Positions 1-8,485 of a stretch of 64,000 nucleotides of DNA are shown here, one piece after another. The position numbers and the translations under genes are program-made. Location of the stretch: assembly GCF_014960965.1 (NCBI RefSeq), contig NZ_CP063169.1:4063581-4127580 (forward strand), read 5' to 3'. Source of the stretch: Ruania alkalisoli. Its GTDB lineage: Bacteria; Actinomycetota; Actinomycetes; Actinomycetales; Beutenbergiaceae. The notes beneath the pieces were generated by a model. It was not told where the DNA came from. It was given only the letters and a program-made list of their open reading frames with translations, and searched no databases. Numbering within the stretch: the stretch's first letter is position 1; the number at the start of each line of letters is the position of its first letter.

Positions 1-1368
1 GAACACGAACATCAATTGCTGACCGTCAGGCGACCACTTGGTGTGCTTGATGTACAGATGCCAGTCCGCGATCTCGGCACGCCTCGGATGGATGTCCAAT
101 GCGTCCTGGACCGTGGCGAGGGTCCGCTCCTCAACATCGGTGAAAGAGCGGATGACGACGCCGCTCGTGGCCTTGGTGCGCCGGACGGTCTCGTCGTCGT
201 GGCGGGCGCGATCGGTGAAGTAGACGAGCTCATCGTGACCGGGGCGCATCATCCGCAGATCACCCGGGAGCGAATCGACGCCGCCGGTCGCCATATCGAC
301 CGTAGCAACCAGCGGGCCACGCTCGTCGACGTCGCGGAAGTACAGCCGCGCGCCGTCCGCTGACCACTGCGGCATCGCACCATCGTTGGCCGTCATAGCC
401 GCCGATCTGGCCACCACTGTCAGATCCGATCCGTCCGGCCTCATGACACAGATCTCGCCATCACTGCTGCCACGGTGACGGCTGAAGGCGATCCGCCCGT
501 CCGTACGCGACCACGGTGGCAGGTCGTAGTACCCGTGTACCGAGTGCGCCCGGCCGTGAGTTAGTTGCCGGATCGTCGATCCGGTGATCGAGTCGACAGT
601 CCGTGTGCCGCCGGTAACAGGTCCTGTGGCATCAGCCGTGGAGTCCGCGGTAGCCATCACACCGTCAACGATGGCGTCGGCCACGTACTCGGCAATAGTC
701 CGGGAGCCGAGGAAGGAGGAGTGACTGTCATCCCGCAGGCCGTCGGGGAACTGGGTGCTGGGTGCGCGGTGGGTGAAGTACTCGACCGACCCCTCCGGTC
801 CTAGCCGTTCGTAGAGAGCATGGGTCATCGCGTGCAGGTCGATGAGTGACAGGGACCGTTCCGTGGCCAGCTCGCGGACCACCTGCGGGTACCGCCCGTG
901 TGTGTCGGTCAGCGTCGCGCCGTCCCACACGCGCCGCGCTACCGGCGTGCACAGGATCGGCGTGGCCCCGGCCGCCTCGACCTCGTCGACAAAGCACCCG
1001 AGATTGGAGCGGTACTGACCGTCGGCAGCCAGGTGCTCATGTTTGGCATCGTTGTGGCCGAACTGGATGAGCACGATGTCGTCGATGTGCACCAGGCGCA
1101 GGAGCTCACCCCACAGACCGCTCTCCCGGAACGACTCCGTGCTGGCACCCCCCTGTGCGAGATTGCACACCGGGACAGTGAGCGGTGGCAGCCCTCGCTC
1201 CACACGGCGACAGGTCACGAGAGTGTTGAGCTCGGCTCCGAGGTGACTTCCCCACCCAAACGACGGCTTCTCGTGGATAGGGCGTGAGGCGACGGTGGAG
1301 TCACCCGCCAGGTACACGGTCGGGCCCCCGGTTCGGCGGGGCCGCAGTCCATGGTCGGTCTTCTCCAT
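1..1368 (-). CDS. SGNH esterase fused to TolB/oligogalacturonate-lyase-like beta-propeller (3' end outside window)
   Basis: The frame is open from an ATG at 1368 to the left edge, so 456 codons are visible and the C-terminus is missing. The ATG follows a GAGAGGAAG ribosome-binding site. Residues 15-235 look like an SGNH/GDSL esterase of the rhamnogalacturonan acetylesterase type: GDST at 22-25 (nucleophile Ser24), GHND at 104-107 and a D-x-x-H pair at 213/216. From about residue 270 the protein changes to short blade-like repeats with 'W-S-x-D-G' turns (for example WSPDG near the edge), as in TolB/PD40 propellers and oligogalacturonate lyases. No signal peptide is visible. It lies 56 bases downstream of the permease genes and probably ends their transcript. 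The likely role is removal of acetyl groups from imported oligosaccharides. The domain reading is firm, the substrate is not. Confidence 0.75.
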   Translation of the reverse strand, partial: MEKTDHGLRPRRTGGPTVYLAGDSTVASRPIHEKPSFGWGSHLGAELNTLVTCRRVERGLPPLTVPVCNLAQGGASTESFRESGLWGELLRLVHIDDIVLIQFGHNDAKHEHLAADGQYRSNLGCFVDEVEAAGATPILCTPVARRVWDGATLTDTHGRYPQVVRELATERSLSLIDLHAMTHALYERLGPEGSVEYFTHRAPSTQFPDGLRDDSHSSFLGSRTIAEYVADAIVDGVMATADSTADATGPVTGGTRTVDSITGSTIRQLTHGRAHSVHGYYDLPPWSRTDGRIAFSRHRGSSDGEICVMRPDGSDLTVVARSAAMTANDGAMPQWSADGARLYFRDVDERGPLVATVDMATGGVDSLPGDLRMMRPGHDELVYFTDRARHDDETVRRTKATSGVVIRSFTDVEERTLATVQDALDIHPRRAEIADWHLYIKHTKWSPDGQQLMFVF

Positions 1369-1424
1369 CGCTTCCTCTCTGACGGTTCGAACAAACTGAT
1401 CCTCAGACTCACGCAGCGAGGCGG

Positions 1425-2324
1425 TCATCCCTTGAGCGCCCCACCCATGATGGTGGCGCCCCGCAGAACGATCCGCTGGGCGAAGATCAGGACCAGCAGG
1501 ACCGGCAGCATGGTCAGCAACGTGGCAAGGACTACCTCGGGGATACCGATATCGGACTGCACGATGGAGTTCGGATTGAGTTCGGGTGCCACCGAGGCCA
1601 GGAGCGCGAGCCCGACCGGCAACGGGAAGTCATCACTCGAGAGCATGATGTACGGCAGCAGGAACTCGCCCCAGTTCCGGGTGAAGGAGAAGAAGGTCAC
1701 CAACGCGGCGATCGGTGCCGCAAGCGGCATCGCCACCTTCAGGAAGACCTTCCACTCGCTGCATCCGTCGATCCGGGCCGCGTCATAGACATCGCGACCG
1801 ATCGTGCTGGAGAAGTAGATAAAGGTCAGGTAGAGCCCGAGCGGGAAAACCGCCCCTGGAAGAATGACGGCCCACCTGGTTCCAACCAGTCCTAGCGCCA
1901 CCATCTCCAGGAACTGCGGCAGCACGAGCGCACCGCCGGGCAGCAGAATCAGACCGAGGGTGGCCATGAGGATCGGCTTGCGCATCCGGAAGGTGCACGC
2001 GCCGAGCGCATACCCAGCGGGAACGGTCGCCACGAGCGTCAGCACCATCTGCGCGCCCGTCAGGATCACGGTGTTCCCCAACCACCGGTACAAGACGCCG
2101 TCGTTGAACTCGGCCAGGTGCTCCCACGACTCCCCGACCCGCGCGAAGGAACCGAAAGCGAAGGGGTGCTCGGTCGCCAGTGCGGCACCTGATTTCGTTG
2201 CCGCCAGGACCAGCCAGAGCATCGGCAGGATCGCGAATGCTGCCCAGAGCAGCAGGCCGATCCAGGCGAATGTGCGGGCCGCCGACGCAGACAGGATCGT
2301 GCGATCGATTCGCATATCACGCAT
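1425..2324 (-). CDS. Sugar ABC transporter permease (MalG/UgpE type)
   Basis: This 299-aa membrane protein has about six hydrophobic segments. The cytoplasmic EAA-like loop reads YDAARIDGCSEWKVFLKVAMP, the site that contacts the ATPase in carbohydrate CUT1 importers. The ATG at 2324 was chosen because GGAGGT sits 6-7 bases upstream and the preceding permease gene stops only two bases before it; longer in-frame extensions would run through that gene. It should form the inner-membrane channel with the permease at 2327-3271 and receive sugar from the lipoprotein at 3309-4667. No ATPase gene lies in this cluster, so a shared MsiK-type ATPase encoded elsewhere, common in actinobacteria, is likely. 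The family call is firm; the sugar is unknown. Confidence 0.93.
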   Translation of the reverse strand: MRDMRIDRTILSASAARTFAWIGLLLWAAFAILPMLWLVLAATKSGAALATEHPFAFGSFARVGESWEHLAEFNDGVLYRWLGNTVILTGAQMVLTLVATVPAGYALGACTFRMRKPILMATLGLILLPGGALVLPQFLEMVALGLVGTRWAVILPGAVFPLGLYLTFIYFSSTIGRDVYDAARIDGCSEWKVFLKVAMPLAAPIAALVTFFSFTRNWGEFLLPYIMLSSDDFPLPVGLALLASVAPELNPNSIVQSDIGIPEVVLATLLTMLPVLLVLIFAQRIVLRGATIMGGALKG

Positions 2325-2326
2325 AT

Positions 2327-3271
2327 CTAGACCTCCACCCGGAACATCCCGGTCTTCTTCACCACGAGCACGGCCCCGCCCAGGCCGAGCAGGAGCAGCT
2401 GGATCGACAACGCCGCTGACGCTGGGAAGTTGCCGTACTGGTAGGCGAACGTGTAGGCCAGTTGCAGCGGCGAGAAGTTGGTCCCCACCGCACCGTTCGT
2501 CACCGCTGACATCAGCTGCGGCTCGGCGAACAACTGCGTGGACGCGGCCACGCTCGTGATCAGCAGGTACGCGACCCACTTGCGCAGCAGGGGCAACTTG
2601 ATGTGCCACACCATCTGCCAGGCGTTAGCACCGTCAATGGATGCCGCTTCCTCAACCTCCTGGGGGACAGATGAGAGCGCAGCGAACATCAGCAAGATGC
2701 CCTGCCCCGAAGTCCACACGGCAATGATCGCGAACAGCACCGCGAGACTCGCCGGATTGCCCGGCCGGACGACATCGTAGAACTGCTCCATCCCCAGCGA
2801 CTCGAGCAACCCGCCGATCGGCGAGACACGCGGGGTCAACAGGAACAGCCAGAGCAGCACGGCGGCGACACCGATCACCGAGTGAGGCAGGTAGTAGATC
2901 ACCCGGAAGGTCGAAGCCACACCGGGTCTGCGGCCGTGCAGGAGCAGGGCCAGCCCGATCGAGATCACCAACGTCGGTACCAGGAACACCAGGGCGTACA
3001 CGCCGAGGTTCTTGAACGTCGCCACATACCGGAAATCGGTGGCCACGGTGATGAAATTGCCGAAGCCGGCGAACCCGCCTTCGGGCCGGACGAAGGCGAG
3101 GTAGACCGCATACACTGCCGGCAGGAACGCGAAGGCGACGAAGAGCAGCACGTACAGGCTGGACAGCACATACCCGGCGGTTGCCTGTCCACGCGTCACG
3201 GACCGGCCCGAAGGCCGGTCGGTGGGCACCGACCGGCTCCGCGGGGGGCGTATCGCAGTGGGAGCACTCAT
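2327..3271 (-). CDS. Sugar ABC transporter permease (MalF/UgpA type)
   Basis: This is a 314-aa protein with a polar, Arg-rich N-terminal tail of about 30 residues followed by roughly six membrane segments. The conserved loop EEAASIDGANAWQMVWHIKLP near residue 210 is the EAA motif of CUT1 permeases. It is the first permease of the cluster, 37 bases downstream of the binding-protein gene and two bases upstream of the partner permease, so the three genes are almost certainly cotranscribed in the order binding protein, permease, permease, esterase. Length and topology are normal for the family. Confidence 0.93.
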   Translation of the reverse strand: MSAPTAIRPPRSRSVPTDRPSGRSVTRGQATAGYVLSSLYVLLFVAFAFLPAVYAVYLAFVRPEGGFAGFGNFITVATDFRYVATFKNLGVYALVFLVPTLVISIGLALLLHGRRPGVASTFRVIYYLPHSVIGVAAVLLWLFLLTPRVSPIGGLLESLGMEQFYDVVRPGNPASLAVLFAIIAVWTSGQGILLMFAALSSVPQEVEEAASIDGANAWQMVWHIKLPLLRKWVAYLLITSVAASTQLFAEPQLMSAVTNGAVGTNFSPLQLAYTFAYQYGNFPASAALSIQLLLLGLGGAVLVVKKTGMFRVEV

Positions 3272-3308
3272 GCGCTCACGCCTGGGTAGCGGTTGATCAT
3301 CGCGGCGA

Positions 3309-4667
3309 TCATCCTTCCTCGACGGTCCAGCCGGCCGCCTGCGCCTCGTTCACGATGAGCTCTTGCCACGCGGGGACCAGGTCGAAGATGGACTCACCCT
3401 GTCGCAGACCCGGTTCGACCGCTTGGGCGTAACTGGAGCGGATGGATCCAACGTTCAGCTCGTCCCAGTAGGGGGACAGTTGCGACTCCGACGCCTCGAC
3501 AACGTCGCCCAGTTCCCCGTCTTCGACGTAGAACATGTCGGTGTGGTTCTCGATCCAGTTGTCCTGCGCGGGCCGGTAGGCGGGGAAGGTCGGCGTCTCA
3601 GGGGCCGTCTGATAGGGGCCGGTAGCCATCCAGGCCGCGAGTTCGGCGGCTGCCTCCAGGTGCTCGCTGTGCCGCGAGACGGCATAGGCAACACCGCCGC
3701 CGTAGTAGTTGTGCACCTCGTCCTCGTTCTCCCAGCGCAACGGAGGAGCGATACCCACGGACCCCTCGGGCCATTCGTAGGCGTTGATGAATCCGTACTG
3801 ACCGCGGTGCAGCGGCTGAACCGACATCAGCAGATGGCGGTTCGATGCGTAGTCGGCGATAAACTCCGGGTCATTGGCCGACAGCGGCGAGAGTGCACCG
3901 GCGCTGAGCATGTTGTCGATCATCTCGAACACGCGGGTGCAGTTGGGGTCTTCCAGATCCACCTGCAATGTCCTGTCCCCGACGACCTGCGCCATCGGGC
4001 ACCGCGACACCGGCAGGTACTGCATGGTGGCGATGTGGCCCATGATGTAGCCAGGGTGTTCCTCTGCGAGCTGCAGGCCGAGCGCCTCGAACTCTTCCCA
4101 GGTGGTCGGCAGTTCGTACCCGAACTCTTCCATCAGGTCCTTGTCATACCAGAGCACCAGGGGCGAGAGGTCGTTGTTGATGCAGTACAGCGCATCGCCG
4201 TCCGTGCAGAGATCCAGGATCGCCGGCGAGAACTCGCCGAGCATATCCTCCGGCACGTAGTGCGAGATGTCCGCGGAGTACTCGTATGGCGCGTCCGCGA
4301 AGGCCGCCATCTGCTGGGTCTTCACCACGATCATGTCCGGCCAGCCTTCACCGGCTTGGTTGGCCAACTGGAGCCGCGACTCGATGTCATCGGGCAGCGT
4401 CTCGATCTGGAGATCCACCTCCGGGTTCTCCTCCTGGTACATCTCGAAACCGACCTGCCGGTTCGGGTCGGTCCAGATGACCAGTTCGGCGGGCCCTTCC
4501 GCTTGCGATGCCGTCTCGGTGGCGGGATCCTCCGTACCTTCGCCCTGGCCTGGGACACATGCGGCCAGAGCCAGTGCTGCGCCGATACCGAGCACGGCCC
4601 AGGGCCTTCCCCGGCGACGTTCCGTTGTGTGATCGAACCGTCCGGTCCGCGTTCTCCCTGCAGCCAT
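3309..4667 (-). CDS. Sugar-binding lipoprotein of ABC importer (family 1 solute-binding protein)
   Basis: The 452-aa product begins with a basic stretch and a hydrophobic segment ending in the lipobox LALAAC, with Cys37 as lipidation site, followed by an acidic Thr/Glu-rich linker. The mature part has the pattern of CUT1 substrate-binding proteins: an N-terminal ELVIWTD strand, a LANQAGEGWPDMIVV segment near residue 110 and a FAAYRP-like C-terminal region (FPAYRPAQDNW). The ATG at 4667 was preferred over an upstream ATG at 4769 because AAGGAG lies 7 bases before it and the lipoprotein signal then starts at a normal distance. It captures an extracellular oligosaccharide for the permeases downstream. 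It is transcribed divergently from the GntR regulator, which probably controls it. The ligand is not predictable, though a glycan fragment handled by the adjacent sulfatase and hydrolase is plausible. Confidence 0.92.
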   Translation of the reverse strand: MAAGRTRTGRFDHTTERRRGRPWAVLGIGAALALAACVPGQGEGTEDPATETASQAEGPAELVIWTDPNRQVGFEMYQEENPEVDLQIETLPDDIESRLQLANQAGEGWPDMIVVKTQQMAAFADAPYEYSADISHYVPEDMLGEFSPAILDLCTDGDALYCINNDLSPLVLWYDKDLMEEFGYELPTTWEEFEALGLQLAEEHPGYIMGHIATMQYLPVSRCPMAQVVGDRTLQVDLEDPNCTRVFEMIDNMLSAGALSPLSANDPEFIADYASNRHLLMSVQPLHRGQYGFINAYEWPEGSVGIAPPLRWENEDEVHNYYGGGVAYAVSRHSEHLEAAAELAAWMATGPYQTAPETPTFPAYRPAQDNWIENHTDMFYVEDGELGDVVEASESQLSPYWDELNVGSIRSSYAQAVEPGLRQGESIFDLVPAWQELIVNEAQAAGWTVEEG

Positions 4668-5022
4668 CTCTCGCTCCTTCGGTGCGTGCTGTGCAGCGTC
4701 CTCATCGACTTCAGCGACCGTCGCGCGCAATGACTTGAAGCACCATTGCGGGCCGCGAATGAATACCAACCATATTGAGATCTGTCGGACCGGTCAACCA
4801 GCATGTATGCACTTCATTGCTCAATAGTCGCTTCACCAGGCGGTCAGCAACGCAGGCTGCCGATCGACCGGACCGACTCTCCAGCGGTGCCGTTGAGCAG
4901 TCAATTGCTCACCCAAGGGTTCCCCACGACCGACAGATACTGGTTCGCATCACGCCGACCGATCGGGCTAGCGATCAGCCAACGAGCCATGTATAGTTAC
5001 CATCTACTTGCTAGGAGGCGAC
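4668..5022. promoter_or_regulatory. Divergent promoter region between ABC importer and GntR regulator
   Basis: This 355-base spacer has no coding potential and is AT-richer than its flanks. It contains two copies of ATTGCTCA (4816-4823 and 4904-4911), each with some dyad symmetry: ATTG-CT-CAAT at 4816-4825, and GAGCA-6-TGCTC at 4895-4910. It also has a GCAT-GT-ATGC dyad at 4801-4810. TATAGT at 4992-4997 is a good -10 box for the GntR gene, though the -35 region is weak. The neighbouring GntR/FCD protein most likely binds here to control both directions. Which dyad is the operator cannot be decided from the sequence. Confidence 0.5.
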
Positions 5023-5805
5023 GTGGAGAAGAACACCAAGAAGGCTGGCGCGTCGAACAAGGGAAGCCGCGCACAGACCTACCGGCCGGGCTACGAGATC
5101 GCGGCCGAGCGGATCCTCGCCCTGATCGACCGTGAGGGACACGCCCCGGGCGACCGACTCCCCACCGAGAAGGACCTCGCCTCCCGCCTCGAGGTGAGCC
5201 ACACCGTGGCACGCGAGGCGATCAAGCTGCTCTCGGCCCGCGGTCAGGTAGTCACGCGCAAGGGGGCCGGCATTTTCGTCGCCAACCCCACCACCACCCT
5301 CACTCCGGGCACATGGGAACCGCTGCTGCTGCAGAACCTCGACCACGTCGAGATGCTCTACGAGGCGCGGCGGACACTCGAGGTCGAGGCAGCTGCGCAA
5401 GCGGCGAAACGCTCCAACCCTTTAGAGCTCAAGCAGATCCGGGATGCTGCCCAGGCCACGGTCGACGCGGCCGCCGAGGGAGCGTTCGACGCCTACATCG
5501 CAGCCGACGAGCAGCTCCATCTGGCGATCGCGCAGGGCTCGCACAACATGTTCTTCTGCTCACTCATCGAGAACCTCTCGGCGCTGAAGCGGCGAGTCAT
5601 GACGGTCGGCTTCGAAGGTGAGGCCGGCGACGTGATCCGTCGTGGCGCGGGCGAGCATGCACGCATCGCCGCAGCCATATCGGATGGTGACGCCGAGGAG
5701 GCCGGCGCAGCGATGGGCCACCACGTCGACATGGCACTGGATCAGTACCGGCAGCAAGTACAGAAGAGGCTCCTGCACGAGCCGCGTGAACCCAACGGAG
5801 AGTGA
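5023..5805 (+). CDS. GntR family regulator, FadR/FCD subfamily
   Basis: The product is 260 aa. The GTG at 5023 is preceded by AGGAGG at 5013-5018; a TTG at 5008 in the same frame lies upstream of that site and was rejected. Residues about 20-90 form the GntR winged helix (PTEKDLASRLEVSHTVAREA recognition region, RKGAGIFV wing). Residues about 105-240 are an FCD effector domain with the usual metal-binding residues: Asp and His in ADEQLHLAIA, His in GEHARIAAA, His in GHHVDMAL. FCD regulators usually sense organic acids or sugar acids. It is divergent from the importer and runs into the sulfatase gene, so it probably controls the whole cluster, most often as a repressor released by a catabolite. 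Confidence 0.9.
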   Translation: MEKNTKKAGASNKGSRAQTYRPGYEIAAERILALIDREGHAPGDRLPTEKDLASRLEVSHTVAREAIKLLSARGQVVTRKGAGIFVANPTTTLTPGTWEPLLLQNLDHVEMLYEARRTLEVEAAAQAAKRSNPLELKQIRDAAQATVDAAAEGAFDAYIAADEQLHLAIAQGSHNMFFCSLIENLSALKRRVMTVGFEGEAGDVIRRGAGEHARIAAAISDGDAEEAGAAMGHHVDMALDQYRQQVQKRLLHEPREPNGE

Positions 5806-5810
5806 GCACC

Positions 5811-7280
5811 GTGTCGTCGAAGCGTCCGAACCTCCTCTATATCCTGTCCGATCAGCATGCAGCGTCGGTCATGGGATGCAGTGGAGACCCTGTCGCCCGC
5901 ACACCCCACCTGGATCGGTTAGCGGACCGCGGCGTGCGCCTGACGAACCTGTACTGCCCGTCTCCGATCTGCACCCCCTCCCGTATGGCACTGCTCACCG
6001 GACGCGAGCCCCACGAGAACCAGGTCTGGACGAACGAGAACATCCTCAGCGGCGCCCACGCCACCTGGCCGCATGCCCTGGGAGCTGCCGGATACCGCCC
6101 CGAGCTCATCGGTCGCCTCCACTCCCGCGGCCGCGATCAATTGCTCGGCTACGCCGCACGCGCAGTCGGTGACCACTCACCCAATCATCCTGGTGGACCC
6201 GAACCTGTGCGAGGAAGTCTGCACGGAACGAATGACCCGCTTCGCGTGAGCCTCAGCAAGACCGGGGCAGGATCCAACCCATACGAGTTCCACGACGAGG
6301 ACGTCACTGAGCACGCGGTGACGAGGCTGGACGAGATCGGGAGGGCACGGGCCGACGGCGACAGCACCCCGTTCGCCCTCTCCATCGGACTCATGCTTCC
6401 GCACCAGCCCTATGTGGCCAATCGGGAGGACTACGACCTATTCGACGGTGCGGTTCCCCCGCCTCGGAACCCGTCCACCTCAACGCATCCGTATCACACC
6501 GCATGGCGAGCGGAGACGGGGATCGACGACGTCACCGACAACGAGTCCAACCGCGCCAGAACCGCGTACTACGCGTTGGTGTATCGCATGGACGCCATGA
6601 TCGGGCGGATCCTCGACGCGCTTGACCGGAATGACTTGGCTAGCAACACCCTCGTCATCTATCTCTCGGACCACGGAGACCACCTAGGCGAGCACGGACT
6701 CTGGTGGAAGCAGACGTTCTTCGAAGAGTCCGTCCGGATTCCTGGCATCGTGTCCTGGCCGGGGCACCTTCCAGCCGGCACGACCTGCGAGCGAGTGGCG
6801 TCCGGAACGGACCTGACGGCCACTCTCGTGGACGCCGCGGGTGCACCCGCCCTGCCGAACAGTTCCGCACGTTCCATGCTCCCGATCCTGACCGAGGGTA
6901 CGGCCAGTTCCGGCGAGTGGGAGGACCGCGCGTTCTCCGAGTACGTGACCGCGAGCGGCCGCACCCACCGGATGCTCCGGCGCGACCGCTGGAAGCTCTG
7001 TTACTACACGGATCAGCCGGAGCAGCTGTTCGACCTGGAGGCGGACCCTCACGAGCAGGTCGATCTCGGCCAGCACCCCGACTACGCTGCGGTCGTCGAC
7101 GAGTTGCGTACCGACCTGCTCCGCGACTGGGACCCCGAGATCGTCCAGGGTGCCTGTACGGAGAAGGCACGCGATCTCGAGGTGCTCCGTGCCTGGGCTG
7201 AACGAGTCGAGCCTCCTGAGCAGCATCGATGGCTCATGGAGGAGAGCATGAGCCGGCTGGATCAGCCACAACCAGCGTGA
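5811..7280 (+). CDS. Sulfatase (type I, formylglycine-dependent)
   Basis: The 489-aa product is a complete type I sulfatase. It has a metal-binding NLLYILSDQH start, the C-x-P-S-R signature CTPSRMALLTGR with Cys54 as the residue converted to formylglycine, and a central GRLH-x3-GRDQ motif equivalent to the usual G-K-x-H region. MLPHQPYV and SDHGDHLGEHG supply the remaining metal and sulfate contacts. There is no signal peptide, so it probably acts inside the cell on imported oligosaccharides. GTG 5811 was preferred to an in-frame GTG at 5802 because GGAG (5797-5800) is correctly spaced only for the former. It follows the GntR gene directly and overlaps the next gene by 4 bases. A maturase (FGE) would have to be encoded elsewhere. 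The substrate is unknown. Confidence 0.92.
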   Translation: MSSKRPNLLYILSDQHAASVMGCSGDPVARTPHLDRLADRGVRLTNLYCPSPICTPSRMALLTGREPHENQVWTNENILSGAHATWPHALGAAGYRPELIGRLHSRGRDQLLGYAARAVGDHSPNHPGGPEPVRGSLHGTNDPLRVSLSKTGAGSNPYEFHDEDVTEHAVTRLDEIGRARADGDSTPFALSIGLMLPHQPYVANREDYDLFDGAVPPPRNPSTSTHPYHTAWRAETGIDDVTDNESNRARTAYYALVYRMDAMIGRILDALDRNDLASNTLVIYLSDHGDHLGEHGLWWKQTFFEESVRIPGIVSWPGHLPAGTTCERVASGTDLTATLVDAAGAPALPNSSARSMLPILTEGTASSGEWEDRAFSEYVTASGRTHRMLRRDRWKLCYYTDQPEQLFDLEADPHEQVDLGQHPDYAAVVDELRTDLLRDWDPEIVQGACTEKARDLEVLRAWAERVEPPEQHRWLMEESMSRLDQPQPA

Positions 7281-8275
7281 CGCCCGTGGAGCGGACGTCC
7301 CTGTTCAGCGACTCGGTGACTGCGCCCGGTCAGTTTCCGCTCTCACTCGGTTGCGCCCAGCTGGGCAATCTCCATCGACCGCTGAGCAATGAGGATGCCG
7401 TATCGATCGTCGAATCGGCGTGGGAGCACGGTCTCCGATACTTCGACACGGCACCCCACTACGGGCTCGGCCTGTCGGAGCGACGGCTCGGGCAGGCTCT
7501 GCGCGGGCGACCGCGTGACACCTTCATCGTATCGACGAAGGTCGGACGGCTGCTGGAATCGCGTTCGGTTGACGGCACGCCCAACCGTGATCGCCTCCAC
7601 CATGTACCCGCCACACACGAACGCGTCTGGGATTTCAGCCGGGACGGTGTGCGGCGCTCGCTCGAGGAGAGCCTCGAGCGACTCGGGACGGATCGCGTGG
7701 ACGTCGTGTACCTCCACGACCCGGATGACCACGCCGCGGAAGCCCTCGATGACGCCTACCCGGCGCTGGAAGAGCTCCGCGCTCAAGGAGTGGTGCGCGC
7801 CATCGGGGCAGGCATGAACCAGTCGGCACTGCTCACCCGGTTCGTCCGCGAGACGGACGTCGATGTCGTCATGATCGCCGGTCGCTTGACCCTGCTGGAC
7901 AGCTCGGCCGCCGACGACCTGGTGCCGGCGTGCTCCGAACGCGGCGTCGGCGTCGCAGCGGCAGGCGTGTTCAACTCAGGAGTCCTCGCCACGCTCGGCT
8001 CAGGTGAGCCCGTGACCTACGACTACGCGCCCGCACCCGATGCCGTGCTCCACCGAGCGCGGCGTATCCAGCACCTTTGCCATTCCTATGGCACGGATCT
8101 TGCGACCGTCGCGCTCCAGTTCCCGCTCAGGTTCGGGCCGGTCGAGACCATCACGGTGGGTTGCGACAGCGCGGAGCAGGTCGCACGGAACGTCACAGCG
8201 GCGCAGGCCCCAATCCCTGAGGGCCTCTGGGAAGCGATCAACCAGCTGATCGATTGCCAACTATACACTCGATAG
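7277..8275 (+). CDS. Aldo/keto reductase, L-fucose (D-threo-aldose) 1-dehydrogenase-like
   Basis: The 332-aa product keeps the aldo/keto reductase tetrad: Asp57 and Tyr62 in DTAPHYG, Lys88 in VSTKVG and His in YLHDPD. The N-terminal LGCAQLGNL strand and the overall length match the subgroup that oxidises L-fucose and related aldoses, or pyridoxal, with NAD(P). GTG 7277 overlaps the sulfatase stop (GTGA) and was chosen over an earlier in-frame start at 7229 because the conserved fold begins only afterwards and 4-base coupling is typical here. Its place behind a sulfatase suggests oxidation of the released sugar to a lactone. L-fucose is a reasonable guess but unproven. Confidence 0.8.
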   Translation: MTPVERTSLFSDSVTAPGQFPLSLGCAQLGNLHRPLSNEDAVSIVESAWEHGLRYFDTAPHYGLGLSERRLGQALRGRPRDTFIVSTKVGRLLESRSVDGTPNRDRLHHVPATHERVWDFSRDGVRRSLEESLERLGTDRVDVVYLHDPDDHAAEALDDAYPALEELRAQGVVRAIGAGMNQSALLTRFVRETDVDVVMIAGRLTLLDSSAADDLVPACSERGVGVAAAGVFNSGVLATLGSGEPVTYDYAPAPDAVLHRARRIQHLCHSYGTDLATVALQFPLRFGPVETITVGCDSAEQVARNVTAAQAPIPEGLWEAINQLIDCQLYTR

Positions 8276-8355
8276 TGGATCTTAGATGCCATTCATTCTT
8301 GCCAGATGCGCTCCACCATGGCAGAGTGACACAGTCAGCGCCGACAGTGTCAGAC

Positions 8356-8370
8356 ATCTTCGTCGAAGAT
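8356..8370. promoter_or_regulatory. Perfect 7-1-7 palindrome upstream of secreted hydrolase gene
   Basis: ATCTTCG-T-CGAAGAT is a perfect inverted repeat lying 116 bases before the start at 8486. In the same 210-base spacer, TGACAC (8327-8332) pairs with GTGTCA (8347-8352), and ACTAT/ATAGT flank the stop of the preceding gene (8260-8276). AACTATACA at 8259-8267 is the reverse complement of TGTATAGTT in the GntR promoter (4990-4998). The spacer suggests a separately regulated promoter for the hydrolase gene rather than simple readthrough. The binding protein is unknown. Confidence 0.4.
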
Positions 8371-8485
8371 AAATACCATCAATGATCGTCGGGCATCGTT
8401 CCGTCGAGCAGGAGCCAGCGCGGCCCACTCACGCTCCCGTGGGTCCAGAGGCAGATGCTCCCCGCAACAAGGAGGTTCAGCGAGC

